Of a stretch of 32,730 nucleotides of DNA, positions 16,359 through 24,086 are shown piece after piece. The stretch is from W1P20-047 sp051878795. GTDB taxonomy: Bacteria; Actinomycetota; Coriobacteriia; Coriobacteriales; Eggerthellaceae. The DNA lies in assembly GCA_051878795.1 (NCBI GenBank), contig JBJEKU010000103.1:1-32730 (forward strand), given 5' to 3'. The position numbers were made by a program, and so were the translations under genes. Positions within the stretch are counted from its first letter, which is position 1, and the number at the start of each line of letters is the position of its first letter. Below the pieces are notes generated by a model. That model did not search any database. It saw only the letters and a list, made by a program, of their open reading frames with translations, and was not told the origin of the DNA.

Positions 16359-18485
16359 CTATTCGCCGGATTGCTCGATGATCTGATGCGATGGGCTTGG
16401 CTTTTTGAGGAAGCAGGCGTGCAGGGTGGTCTTCCCGATGAGACCGTCGAGCGCGTACAAGAAGCCCGGCAGGATCACAAGGATGGCGACCAGGCTCATG
16501 AGCACGCCCACTCCTAAGAAGTGGCCAAGCTGCGCCAATACGCCGTGTGTGGATATGAACGAGAGGAGGAAACCAACGACCGTCAATACGATGCCGCTCG
16601 TGCAGACCGGAATGGTGACGGCCGTGATGGATTCGTGCAATGCCTGCTTCTTCGGCATCTCGCGACGCAGTTCCTTGTAACGGTCGGTGAGCAGGATTGC
16701 GTAGTCGACCGTGACGCCAAGCTGCACGGCGCTTACGATGAGGTAGGACAGGTAGAATTCCGATGCGCCCGAGAAATAGGGGACGGCGAAGTTCAGCCAG
16801 ATGGATGTTTCGATGACGAACACCAAGATAACGGGCAGGCTGAGGGAACGGGTTGCGAGGAGCAACACCAAGAGCACTGCGCCCACGGCGATGAGATCGA
16901 CCTTTTCCTTGTCTTCCACGATGGTCAGCATGAGGTCGGTGGTAGAGACGCCTTCGCCGGCGAGCAGCCATTCGTCCGGATATATCTTTTGTGCCACGCC
17001 TCGGACGCGTTCGACAAGGTCGAAGGTTTCTTTGCCTTCGTACTCTGCCTTCACGCTCACTACCATGCGCGAGTAGTGCTCGGATTGGAGCAGCGAGAGC
17101 GTGTCGCTGTCAACCATATCGGTGGGGATGGCTGTTCCCGCAACGTCAACGTAGCTGATGATGCTCGATACTTCGGGGATGTCGTGGAGCGCATCGGAAA
17201 GCTGCTTCTCGCGTGCCAGGTCGCCTTTGGGAACCATGAGCACGTAGGTGTCGTTGTTGCCGAAGATTTCGGTGATGGTCTGCGTGTCCGCTCCAAGCTG
17301 GGTTTCGGGTCCGAATATATGGGAAGAACCGTACATGTAGTCGATATCTTCCGAAGTAGAGGCCAGGAATGCGGGAGCGGGGAGCAGCAGGAACAGCGCT
17401 GCAAGCGGGATGCAGAGGCGCCGGACCACGCGGGCGAATCCGTCGAGTTTCGGGATGAAGGGACGATGCGCCGTTTTTGCATAGGCTTTCTCGCAGCAGA
17501 CGAACAGGGCCGGCGTGAAGGTGAATACGGTGATGAGGCTGATGAGGATTCCCTTGGCCAGGGCGAAACCCAAGTCGGGACCGATCTGGAACTGCATGAC
17601 CGTAAGCGCTAAGAATCCGATCATAACCGTGCAGGCGCTCGAGAGGATTGCCGTGGATGTCTTTGAAAGCGCTTCGACCATGTTCTCTGCGGGACTTGAG
17701 GTGGTACCGCGGCATTCCGCGTAACGGTGCAACAGGAACACCGAGAAGTCAAGGGCAATCGCGATTTGCAGGATAGAGCCTGCGGCGTTGGTTACGAACG
17801 AAATGGTGCCGAACATGAGGTTGGTTCCGTTATTGATGAGCACCGATACGCCCAGGCCTATCAGAACCAGTATCGGCTCGATCCAGGTGGTCGTAGTGAG
17901 GGCCAGGATGAGTAAGATGAACACGATTGCGAAAGCTGCGACTTTAGCAATCTGGGATACTGTCGACTCCGTGGCGATTGCAGTGCACACTGCCGCGCCG
18001 GTCATGCACCCATCGTCGCCGATGATAGTGCGGATCTCATCGACGGCGGAAAGGCGCTTGGAGTTATCGATAGCAACGCTGAACAGCGCATTATCGTTTT
18101 TGTAGTAGGTTTCGACGGTATCTTGATCGGCTAACTCGAGCGGGATTTCCAAATCAACCGCATCATCGAGCCAGGTGACGCTCGTTACGCCGTCGACCGC
18201 TGCGATGCGGTCTTTGTACTCGAGCGCTTCGGAGAGGCCAACGTCCTTGACCATGACGCGCGCATTGGGGATATCGCCGTCGAATTCTTCTTCCATAACA
18301 TCGAGTGCTTGCGTGGAGGCGGCATCTTCGGGAAGGTAGTCGTTCATGTCGTAGTTCACACCTACGAACTGGCTGAGCAGTCCGCATATTGCAGCTACTA
18401 CCAAATAGGCTGCCACAATCGGCATCCTGTGATTCACCACTCTGGAGAAGAAGCTGCGTCGAACGTCTCCTATTTTTCTCGTCAT
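16359..18485 (-). CDS. MMPL-family RND transporter
   Basis: A 708-residue membrane protein with two halves. Each half has one N-terminal transmembrane helix, a large extracytoplasmic loop, and five more helices, giving about 12 in total. The motif regions AIALDFSVFLLHRYAECR and QLGVTVDYAILLTDRYKELR are the MMPL equivalents of the proton-relay helices. MMPL proteins export lipids or lipid-like molecules or drugs by proton motive force. ATG 18485 is the likely start; TTG 18497 is in frame, and neither has a strong ribosome binding site. Co-transcribed with the heptad-repeat gene and divergent from TetR, which suggests an inducible envelope exporter; the substrate is unknown. Confidence 0.88.
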   Translation of the reverse strand: MTRKIGDVRRSFFSRVVNHRMPIVAAYLVVAAICGLLSQFVGVNYDMNDYLPEDAASTQALDVMEEEFDGDIPNARVMVKDVGLSEALEYKDRIAAVDGVTSVTWLDDAVDLEIPLELADQDTVETYYKNDNALFSVAIDNSKRLSAVDEIRTIIGDDGCMTGAAVCTAIATESTVSQIAKVAAFAIVFILLILALTTTTWIEPILVLIGLGVSVLINNGTNLMFGTISFVTNAAGSILQIAIALDFSVFLLHRYAECRGTTSSPAENMVEALSKTSTAILSSACTVMIGFLALTVMQFQIGPDLGFALAKGILISLITVFTFTPALFVCCEKAYAKTAHRPFIPKLDGFARVVRRLCIPLAALFLLLPAPAFLASTSEDIDYMYGSSHIFGPETQLGADTQTITEIFGNNDTYVLMVPKGDLAREKQLSDALHDIPEVSSIISYVDVAGTAIPTDMVDSDTLSLLQSEHYSRMVVSVKAEYEGKETFDLVERVRGVAQKIYPDEWLLAGEGVSTTDLMLTIVEDKEKVDLIAVGAVLLVLLLATRSLSLPVILVFVIETSIWLNFAVPYFSGASEFYLSYLIVSAVQLGVTVDYAILLTDRYKELRREMPKKQALHESITAVTIPVCTSGIVLTVVGFLLSFISTHGVLAQLGHFLGVGVLMSLVAILVILPGFLYALDGLIGKTTLHACFLKKPSPSHQIIEQSGE

Positions 18486-18544
18486 AGGTACTCGCAATCA
18501 ATAACAACTGTGAAATAAACAACATCTGTTATCTATCTTGCGCT

Positions 18545-18572
18545 ATTTTAGGCGTCGCGAGATAATTTGCAA
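18545..18572 (-). promoter_or_regulatory. Promoter of the MMPL operon with TetR-type motif in its spacer
   Basis: On the minus strand, TTGCAA (18572-18567), a 16-bp spacer, then TAAAAT (18550-18545), 60 bp before the ATG. The spacer holds GCGAGATAATT (plus strand 18557-18567), identical over 11 bp to the sequence between oleate hydratase and its TetR (4356-4366). Placement between -35 and -10 is a classic repressor position. Confidence 0.6.
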
Positions 18573-18580
18573 GCCACATT

Positions 18581-18598
18581 CGCTAAATTGCATTAGCG
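18581..18598. promoter_or_regulatory. Palindrome CGCTAA-N6-TTAGCG
   Basis: A 6-bp perfect inverted repeat 63 bp before the TetR start. Size and position fit an operator. A second loose repeat, ATAACA-N20-TGTTAT, lies at 18501-18532. Confidence 0.4.
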
Positions 18599-18660
18599 TG
18601 TTATTCGTTCGTTATTTGTGCTTTCGGGCTCATGCGGCCCCAAGGTTCGGTGGGATCACT

Positions 18661-19218
18661 ATGGATTTGCGTGTTGAGAAGACATATGCGGCATTGATTC
18701 GGGCGTTCACGTGCCTTTTGGAGGAGATGCCCTACGAGGACATTACGATTGCCCAGCTCTGCGATAAGGCCCTCATTCGACGTACGACCTTCTACAAGCA
18801 TTTTGCAGACAAGAACGAATTCTTCGTGTTCTATATAGAGAGTTTGCGCGACGAGTTCGAGGAACGCTGTTTGAGCCAGGCCGAGCCGGTATCCGTTCAG
18901 GAACATGAGACGCGTATGCTGAACGAGCTCGTCAGGTTCCTATTGGAGCATGAGAAGCTGGTGGACAATGTGATGGGCAGCTCGGTTTCCACCGTGCTTT
19001 TGGATGCTTTGGGAGATGTGATGACGCGCGATATCGAGCAGGCGATTATCGACGACCGATCGGTGTCGAATAATCTGCAGGTGCCGGCATCTTCGCTCGC
19101 AGCCTTTATCAGCGGTGGAATCCTGAGCCTGCTCAAGCTCTGGTTAGCCACGGATCGCGACCCTCGGGATGTTGGAGATATCGAAGCGATCCTGCAGGGT
19201 TTGAGTTTTTTGGAATAA
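18661..19218 (+). CDS. TetR/AcrR-family regulator, divergent from the MMPL operon
   Basis: A 185-residue paralogue of the regulator at 4489. The DNA-binding domains are nearly colinear: DLRVEKTYAALIRAF, EEMPYEDITIAQLCDKALIRRTTFYKHFADK. The C-terminal ligand domain is more divergent. ATG 18661 is chosen because GGTGGGA lies upstream and the N-terminus matches the paralogue; the frame continues upstream without support. It likely represses the MMPL/heptad operon and itself. The effector is unknown. Confidence 0.88.
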   Translation: MDLRVEKTYAALIRAFTCLLEEMPYEDITIAQLCDKALIRRTTFYKHFADKNEFFVFYIESLRDEFEERCLSQAEPVSVQEHETRMLNELVRFLLEHEKLVDNVMGSSVSTVLLDALGDVMTRDIEQAIIDDRSVSNNLQVPASSLAAFISGGILSLLKLWLATDRDPRDVGDIEAILQGLSFLE

Positions 19219-19239
19219 GGAATCTTTTGGAAGGGGAGG

Positions 19240-19273
19240 CTTGTTCGCGATTGCTTCGAACGAGGCTTTTCTT
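19240..19273 (+). terminator. Terminator after the second TetR gene
   Basis: CTTGTTCG (19240-19247) pairs with CGAACGAG (19257-19264) with one wobble, followed by GCTTTTCTT. It separates the TetR gene from the convergent glycosyltransferase gene. Confidence 0.55.
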
Positions 19274-19338
19274 GAAGCGATGCGCTTGGGATGACCCGGT
19301 ATCGTTGTCTTTTGCCTGAGCATGCATGAGCCGGGAAT

Positions 19339-20283
19339 CTAGTCTCTTTCGTCGGAGTCGAGGAGCCTTCGGGTCAGGCTCATATAGTGCCTGTAAAGGG
19401 TGCCAAAACGGAATGGATAGCGCGGTTTCCAGGGTTTTGCCCGTCCGCAGAAATGCAGCACTACTGTATTATCCATAATCCAGTTTTCGTCCGCCTCACC
19501 AAGGGTTGACGCTTCGTACGCACGGTACATGCGGGCATCGTAATTCCAAATCAATTCCGGGATTTCGAGGATACGGTTCCCGAACATCGCGTTCAATACG
19601 TCTTGGTCTGGAAGGATCAGGATGTCGGCATGGGTTCGTACGTATTCGAATACCTTGCTGCGGACGACTTCCTTTCCTGCTCGAACCAAGTCGATCAGCA
19701 ATGCTCCTGAATTGAAATAAGACGTCGAGGTGTTCAGTCGAAGGTTGTTTACCTTTTCCGTCAAGTCCAGCGGGGTGGCATGGGTTGCTGCCGCGAAAAG
19801 ATTTCCCTCCAGGTTCATTTCCCATAACGGCCTTATGGGGTTGATGATCAGGATGTCGGGATCGAGGTAGATCACCCTTTCCGGTTCATGGGCCGCTTGC
19901 TTGAGAAGCTCATGCGCAAGAAGGCGGAAGTACATTTCCGCGGGATACCGTTTGTTCACGGGTGCGTCCTGGAACAAGGCATCCTCGACTTTGATGGGGT
20001 CGAGCCTTTGGCCGAGAGGTGCGATTTTTCCCGCCAGTTCGGAAAGGGCATGATCGGGTATTTCCCTATGCGCCAGATGGATTACGAAGTGCTCGCCGGG
20101 ATTGTTGACGTACAGGGAAACCAAGAGGACTTCGAGGTGCTCCAGGTAATTCTGATTGAGGGTGCATAGGACATGGATGGGATCGCGAGGATTCCCGCTT
20201 GGAATTTCGTTTGCAGATCCACTTATCGATTCCGATTTCACGTCAACCAACCGTCCATCCTGTTTCGAGCCGGGGAAACACAT
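19339..20283 (-). CDS. Glycosyltransferase family 8 protein
   Basis: A retaining GT-A glycosyltransferase of about 314 residues. The block RVIYLDPDILIINPIRPLW carries the metal-binding DxD (DPD). YFNSGALLIDL, DQDVLNAMFGNRI and a late VVLHFCGRAKPW are further GT8 landmarks; the last holds the second metal-binding histidine. GT8 enzymes transfer glucose or galactose to lipopolysaccharide, teichoic or surface glycans. The start is unsure: the catalytic domain begins at IHVLCTLNQNY, and ATG 20283, TTG 20250 or GTG 20241 are all possible. Open frame upstream of about 20340 overlaps a transporter remnant and should not be coding here. It stands alone. Confidence 0.85.
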   Translation of the reverse strand: MCFPGSKQDGRLVDVKSESISGSANEIPSGNPRDPIHVLCTLNQNYLEHLEVLLVSLYVNNPGEHFVIHLAHREIPDHALSELAGKIAPLGQRLDPIKVEDALFQDAPVNKRYPAEMYFRLLAHELLKQAAHEPERVIYLDPDILIINPIRPLWEMNLEGNLFAAATHATPLDLTEKVNNLRLNTSTSYFNSGALLIDLVRAGKEVVRSKVFEYVRTHADILILPDQDVLNAMFGNRILEIPELIWNYDARMYRAYEASTLGEADENWIMDNTVVLHFCGRAKPWKPRYPFRFGTLYRHYMSLTRRLLDSDERD

Positions 20284-20339
20284 CGCCGAAGCATACCATG
20301 TGCTCGAATCGTGCCTATCGGCGCCGGAAACCCGTATGC

Positions 20340-20507
20340 GCTTTGTTGCCAACCCCGTTGTACTACTTGGCGATTCAGACCGGTGTGGTCAGCGTGGTTG
20401 TGCAAATCGACAAGCTCAGCGTATTGGTAACCGTGCTGTTTTCCCGATTGGCATTAGGGGAACGTCTCACCCTAGCGTCTCTTGTTGGCTTGCTGCTTTT
20501 GAGATGA
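20340..20507 (+). pseudogene. C-terminal remnant of an EamA/DMT-family transporter
   Basis: One plus-strand frame reads PLYYLAIQTGVVSVVVQIDK, then LSVLVTVLFSRLALGERLT, then a leucine-rich end before a stop. This matches the last two helices of EamA transporters, where the usual text is like SVVVPIDKLSILVTVLLS...LGERLS. The rest of the gene (about 230 residues) is absent and there is no start signal. It is wedged between the GT8 start and the TfoX-like gene, marking a deletion scar. Confidence 0.6.
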
Positions 20508-20515
20508 GCTTCATG

Positions 20516-20860
20516 CTACACGGAATCCCCCTCTGCTTTGCAGCTCAATTTGCGGGAATTCCGGTGCTTCGGTTTAGGCAATTGGAGCATCATGGTGCTC
20601 ACAACGGATGCGAGTTTTGCAGGGTCTTTGCTGTCCACCAAAAGCATAGGCTTCGCACCGTCGTAGGGAATCTGTTCGGTTGCGAATGCCTCGCGAGCTG
20701 CAGGCGCATCCTTCAACAAGAACCTGTCGTCGTAGATGCCGCCGAAGATGACGCCTTTGCTGTACAGGATGTATTCGCCCATCATTTTGCAATGGCTTAG
20801 GCAGGGCACTTCGTGCAGTAAATCTAGGATATGTTCCAGATATTCGACGGTGGATGCCAA
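20516..20860 (-). CDS. TfoX/Sxy N-terminal-domain protein
   Basis: A 114-residue single-domain protein like the TfoX N-terminal domain. Key text is STVEYLEHILDLLHE, KMMGEYILYSKGVIFGGIYDDRFLLKD and AKPMLLVDSKDPAKL. Family members include competence regulators, but single-domain versions in Gram-positives have no defined role. I chose TTG 20860 because AAGGAGG lies 5 nt upstream and the protein then begins MASTVEYLE, as in the family. An ATG at 20890 is in frame but lies before that ribosome binding site. It follows the GyrI-like gene after 26 bp in the same operon. Confidence 0.82.
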   Translation of the reverse strand: MASTVEYLEHILDLLHEVPCLSHCKMMGEYILYSKGVIFGGIYDDRFLLKDAPAAREAFATEQIPYDGAKPMLLVDSKDPAKLASVVSTMMLQLPKPKHRNSRKLSCKAEGDSV

Positions 20861-20886
20861 GGAGGCCTCCTTAATCAAAAGGATGG

Positions 20887-21518
20887 TCATTTGCGCTTGA
20901 TCGGGTGCCTGATCACGGTCTTCCATTTCTCGGGCGATACCCTTCTTGCGTCGGAAAGGTAGATCTCGTGGTGAAGGCGATGTTTTGAGAAGTCGTTTTC
21001 GTAACCGTTTTCCTCGAGATGCCAGTCCATCGCCTCGATGGTTGCGGGCTCGTCGTCGAAGGGGCCGAAGTGCATGATCTGAACGCACAGCCCCTCGTCG
21101 ATAGCCAGGAATTCCGCTTTGCTGCAATCCAGCTTCTTCTTTTCGGTCGCAGTCTCGATCGCCCATGCAAGGTCCTTCTCGCTTATGAAGTCGGGCAGCC
21201 TGATCGCGGAGATCCAGCAGAAGGTCGATTTGTCGCTGTAGTCGATTCCCTTGATGCCTTCCTGCCACCAGAAACCCTCCAGCGGAGGGACCACGTAGTT
21301 GTAGAATCCCTCGATCCGGTAATCCGTCTTATAGCTCATCTTGAGGGTATAGGCGACGGCATACAGGATGCCCACCGCCTGCTTGTAGGCGCCATCCTCG
21401 TCGTTCGGGTCGCCTTTCCCCTTACTGCGACGTAATTCGCCTTTGGGACGGTCACAATCCCCGGCGTACCCTTCGGCAGGTAGAACTCCTTGTATTCCTT
21501 CTTGAAATCGAAAGCCAT
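20887..21518 (-). pseudogene. GyrI-like small-molecule-binding domain protein with a frameshift
   Basis: The gene reads MAFDFKKEYKEFYLPKGTPG, VTVPKANYVAVRGK in one frame. It continues with GDPNDEDGAYKQAVGILYAV in the next frame, then NYVVPPLEGFWWQ to the stop at 20887. The join lies in 21411-21420, where AAAGGC stands in place of an expected AAAGGGC. One G is missing, so translation from ATG 21518 (GGAGGTG upstream) would go out of frame. The whole would be about 210 residues of the GyrI-like effector-binding family. It could be a real inactivation or an assembly error. No DNA-binding domain is present. Confidence 0.8.
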
Positions 21519-21576
21519 GATCAGCACCTCCATACAGCAGAGTATAGGATGTCCCCTAAGGGGAGGCTCAAGGGAA

Positions 21577-21669
21577 TTATCGTTTCATGTTCTTTCGGGC
21601 GCACTCTGTACCATCCTCCATCAGTTTGAGAATTACGTCGAACGCCTCCGTTTGTTTTGGAATCGGCAT
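21577..21669 (-). CDS. Possible 30-residue small protein, unknown
   Basis: ATG 21669 follows CGGAGG at a 7-nt spacing and gives a 30-residue peptide starting MPIPKQTEAFDVILK and ending KNMKR. I do not recognise it. The good ribosome binding site is the main support; it may also be the start of a decayed gene. The rest of the gap 21519-21893 shows no other coding signal. CCCCT-N1-AGGGG lies at 21552-21562. Confidence 0.3.
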   Translation of the reverse strand: MPIPKQTEAFDVILKLMEDGTECARKNMKR

Positions 21670-21893
21670 AGCGAAGCCTCCGAATCATTATGCGCGGTTG
21701 TTGAAGCTCGGTGCTGGCACCATGTCTCTTTGTCCTTGGGCTCAGCATTGTAGGCCAAGCAATGAAAGGTTGCTTTTCTGCGGGGCAAAATAACGATGCG
21801 GGTAGCGTGGAGAGAGCGTTTCGATATCTTGAGAATCCCCGCAAGGAGGGGTGTGATACAGGCAGGCGATATGCGCCGCGATACCGGCTTCCG

Positions 21894-22577
21894 CTAATCT
21901 TGACGCCCAAGTTCTTTGCGACGAATGAGCCTGAGGTAGTTTCGCTTGAACATCTTTGCATTGCCGAATATCTTGACATTGCTTGATGTTTCTTCGTGTG
22001 CCGCATACTTAATTGCGGCAAGCTCCATCGTGCATAGAAAATCGGCAACTTGCGAGAGCCTGTAATCCGAAGGTGAAGCATTTCGATAAAGCACTGCTTG
22101 CTTTGAAATCGCGAATTCAATGGCACTGTGAAGAGCGGACGTCACCATGCTCTGGCCATTGTCGTAATACAACTTCACTTTTTCGAAAGACTGAAAAAAG
22201 GCTAGGTTGTCGACTAGGAAAATAACGAGGTCTTTCTTGAGCCGGGCGATGAAGGTATTGGTATTTTCAACTTCGCTTCTGCGGTATGCAAATGTCTTGT
22301 AGGAGATTGGAAGCTTACGGACGAGTATGAAGAAACAAGAGAACAGACGGTGTCTTGTTTCGTGGTCGATATCGCGGTACCTATCTTTGCCGTACATAAG
22401 CGGCGAGGCATGAAACGGTATATCGGGCAGATTCTTTTCTTTCAGTGATGACTCGTAGCTTGCAATGAGGGTTTCGATGCTATCTAGCTGGTTATGAAGG
22501 ACGAGCGTGACAAGGCAATATTTCGAAGTGCCATTTTGCCCACCTGATTCGTCGACGAAGACACTTAATTCAGCCAT
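21894..22577 (-). CDS. DUF3800 domain protein
   Basis: A 227-residue cytoplasmic protein. It begins MAELSVFVDESG, the DUF3800 signature with two acidic residues (D9, E10). VKLYYDNGQSM and SQVADFLCTMELAAIKY carry further conserved acidic residues. The spacing of acids along the chain resembles an RNase H-like fold, so a nuclease role is possible but unproven. DUF3800 genes are common in mobile and defence-rich regions. The start ATG 22577 has AAGGGG 5 nt upstream; longer in-frame open sequence covers the leader hairpin and is unlikely. It has its own promoter and a terminator-like leader. Confidence 0.8.
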   Translation of the reverse strand: MAELSVFVDESGGQNGTSKYCLVTLVLHNQLDSIETLIASYESSLKEKNLPDIPFHASPLMYGKDRYRDIDHETRHRLFSCFFILVRKLPISYKTFAYRRSEVENTNTFIARLKKDLVIFLVDNLAFFQSFEKVKLYYDNGQSMVTSALHSAIEFAISKQAVLYRNASPSDYRLSQVADFLCTMELAAIKYAAHEETSSNVKIFGNAKMFKRNYLRLIRRKELGRQD

Positions 22578-22587
22578 TCTCCCCCTT

Positions 22588-22616
22588 AAAAGAGATGCCG
22601 GGAGGTAACTCCCGGC
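22588..22616 (-). terminator. Terminator-like hairpin in the leader of the DUF3800 gene
   Basis: On the minus strand, GCCGGGAG (22616-22609), loop TTAC, CTCCCGGC (22604-22597), then ATCTCTTTT. This is a complete intrinsic-terminator shape about 10 nt before the start codon, and the T-run is next to the ribosome binding site. It could be an attenuator or could end a short RNA of about 55 nt. Confidence 0.65.
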
Positions 22617-22650
22617 GACTCGGCAGAAGCTCGTTCGAGCCTCCGACCCA

Positions 22651-22679
22651 TTTATACCATACTGGCGCAACGAGGTTAA
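22651..22679 (-). promoter_or_regulatory. Extended -10 promoter for the DUF3800 leader
   Basis: On the minus strand, TTAACC (22679-22674), 17 bp, then TATAAA (22656-22651) preceded by TGG, giving an extended -10. The predicted start near 22644 leaves a leader of about 67 nt with two hairpins: a small GCTC/GAGC stem at 22629-22640 and the terminator-like stem. Confidence 0.6.
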
Positions 22680-23068
22680 CCGTAAAATGTGAGTGAAAGC
22701 GTGAATCCGACGGTGGGGATTTATTGGAGAGGCTTCATCAGGGCGGTTTCATAACTGCGGCTTTCATGGAGATCGGGGGTCGGAGGGGTTGGCGTGGAAA
22801 TACGTTGGCACCCTAGGCAACTATTCTTTTCCGACGCAGCCGGGCTTGCCGATGCCAGGGAGACGACCTGTCTCAGGATTAGGGATATGTCGAGGGTTGG
22901 GTTTGGGCAGCGTAGAGAGGTTCGATCGGGTAAGCCGCGAAGGATTCTGATGGGGAAAGCGAAGCGAGCGCGCCATAGTCCCCATCCGGTATTGCCCGGT
23001 TCCGCTGTAAGACGGCTTCTTCTCGATGATACGATACGGGGAATTGTACGCGAGCCGATAGGAGCGGC
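22680..23068. other. Non-coding stretch between divergent DUF3800 and DUF1294 genes
   Basis: About 390 bp without a supported gene. Open frames on both strands have no recognisable sequence and no ribosome binding site. It should contain the DUF1294 gene promoter, which I could not place. Confidence 0.4.
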
Positions 23069-23689
23069 ATGGACCCCTTCGTTGTTTATCTGATTGCCGC
23101 CAATGTGGTGGCCTTCATCGCATACACGGTCGATTTCTTCCTTTGCAGGGCGTTTCCAAAGCTGGACGATACCAGGGCGAACTCGATAGCCATGTGTTTG
23201 TTCCCGATTGCGGGCGGGCCCGTAGGCGCGCTGCTGGCGCTGTTTCTGTGGGCGGGCACGCTCGGGCGGAGCCGGATGAACAAGAAGAACGTCGCTTGGT
23301 GGTTCCTTTCCATCGTCTGCCTGATTGCATGGAGCATTGTCGTCGCGGTGGACCTGGGGCTGGTCGATTTGGGGGAGAGTGGGATAGCCGGTGATTGGAC
23401 TCTTTCCGCCCTCAAGGTACTCGGCGCATACCTTGCTGTGGTGAATGTCGCCACCTTCGCGCTTTTCGCTGTGGATAAGGCCATTGCAGCACGCGGCAGC
23501 CGCAGAAGCCGCATTCCGGAGGCCTGCCTGCTCGGAATGGGTCTGATCGGTGGGGCTATCGGCGGCATTGTCGCCATGTATGCTGTCCGCCATAAGACCA
23601 AGAAGTGGTATTTCGTGATTGGTCTGCCTGTATTCCTGGTGCTCGATGCTTTCCTTGTGGTCTTCGCTCACAGTGTCGGTCTTATCTAG
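23069..23689 (+). CDS. DUF1294 membrane protein with an internal duplication
   Basis: A 206-residue protein with about 5-6 transmembrane segments. The second half (about residues 120-200) is a clear DUF1294 domain: YLAVVNVATFALFAVDK, RIPEACLLGMGLIGGAIGGI and HKTKKWYFVIGLP. The first half repeats the same plan in worn form: YLIAANVVAFIAYTVDF, MCLFPIAGGPVGALLAL and RMNKKNVAWWF. The usual protein is about 90-150 residues with one domain. ATG 23069 has AGGAG 5 nt upstream. Function of the family is unknown. Confidence 0.8.
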   Translation: MDPFVVYLIAANVVAFIAYTVDFFLCRAFPKLDDTRANSIAMCLFPIAGGPVGALLALFLWAGTLGRSRMNKKNVAWWFLSIVCLIAWSIVVAVDLGLVDLGESGIAGDWTLSALKVLGAYLAVVNVATFALFAVDKAIAARGSRRSRIPEACLLGMGLIGGAIGGIVAMYAVRHKTKKWYFVIGLPVFLVLDAFLVVFAHSVGLI

Positions 23690-24035
23690 AGGAAACATCG
23701 GCATTGTGACTTGCGGGGATACTCGCACTAATGAGAGAAGGTGCTGCTTCGGGGTTTTTGCCTACAGGCGGATCTGCACCTGTCCAGCCGAGAAGGCCAG
23801 TCCAGCATACCTTTTCGTGCAATAGGTACGGAAACGCGGTGTTGCGCACAAGCAGGCTTTCCGAACGTCCTTCATGCGAGAAGGTCTTCGGGAGGACGCA
23901 TACGTTCGGCCAGATGGCGGATGGAGAAGCCGGAGAAGGGGAATGATGGCTAGGACGCAGTACGACGGGCCGGGTGACGGTTGGATTCCGTGTCTATGAT
24001 GCCTGAACCGGGTTGCAGCATCCCTGCTATGATAC
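23690..24035. other. Non-coding stretch before the abiE remnant
   Basis: About 350 bp without a supported gene. A weak GAAG/CTTC hairpin followed by GGTTTTT (around 23735-23760) may end the DUF1294 transcript. A CGTCCT/AGGACG repeat lies near 23867-23898. Nothing else is recognised. Confidence 0.35.
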
Positions 24036-24072
24036 TTTCATGCTACAATAATCTTCAATCTGTAGCATGAAA
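24036..24072. promoter_or_regulatory. Perfect 12-bp palindrome, AbiEi operator
   Basis: TTTCATGCTACA (24036-24047), 13 nt, TGTAGCATGAAA (24061-24072). With a 1-nt gap the symmetry extends to GATA/TATC. AbiEi antitoxins are known to repress their operon by binding inverted repeats upstream, and this one ends 14 bp before the coding sequence. Confidence 0.75.
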
Positions 24073-24086
24073 TATCGGAGGGCGAA

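Noticed and set aside
22590..22650. tRNA-like text (GTTCGAGCC with flanking stems) upstream of DUF3800
   Set aside because: No acceptor pairing, anticodon arm or proper spacing; it is better explained as two leader hairpins with a terminator.
22721..23728. 335-residue minus-strand open frame over the DUF1294 gene and its upstream region
   Set aside because: Low-complexity, unconserved text opposite a real membrane protein gene; no ribosome binding site.
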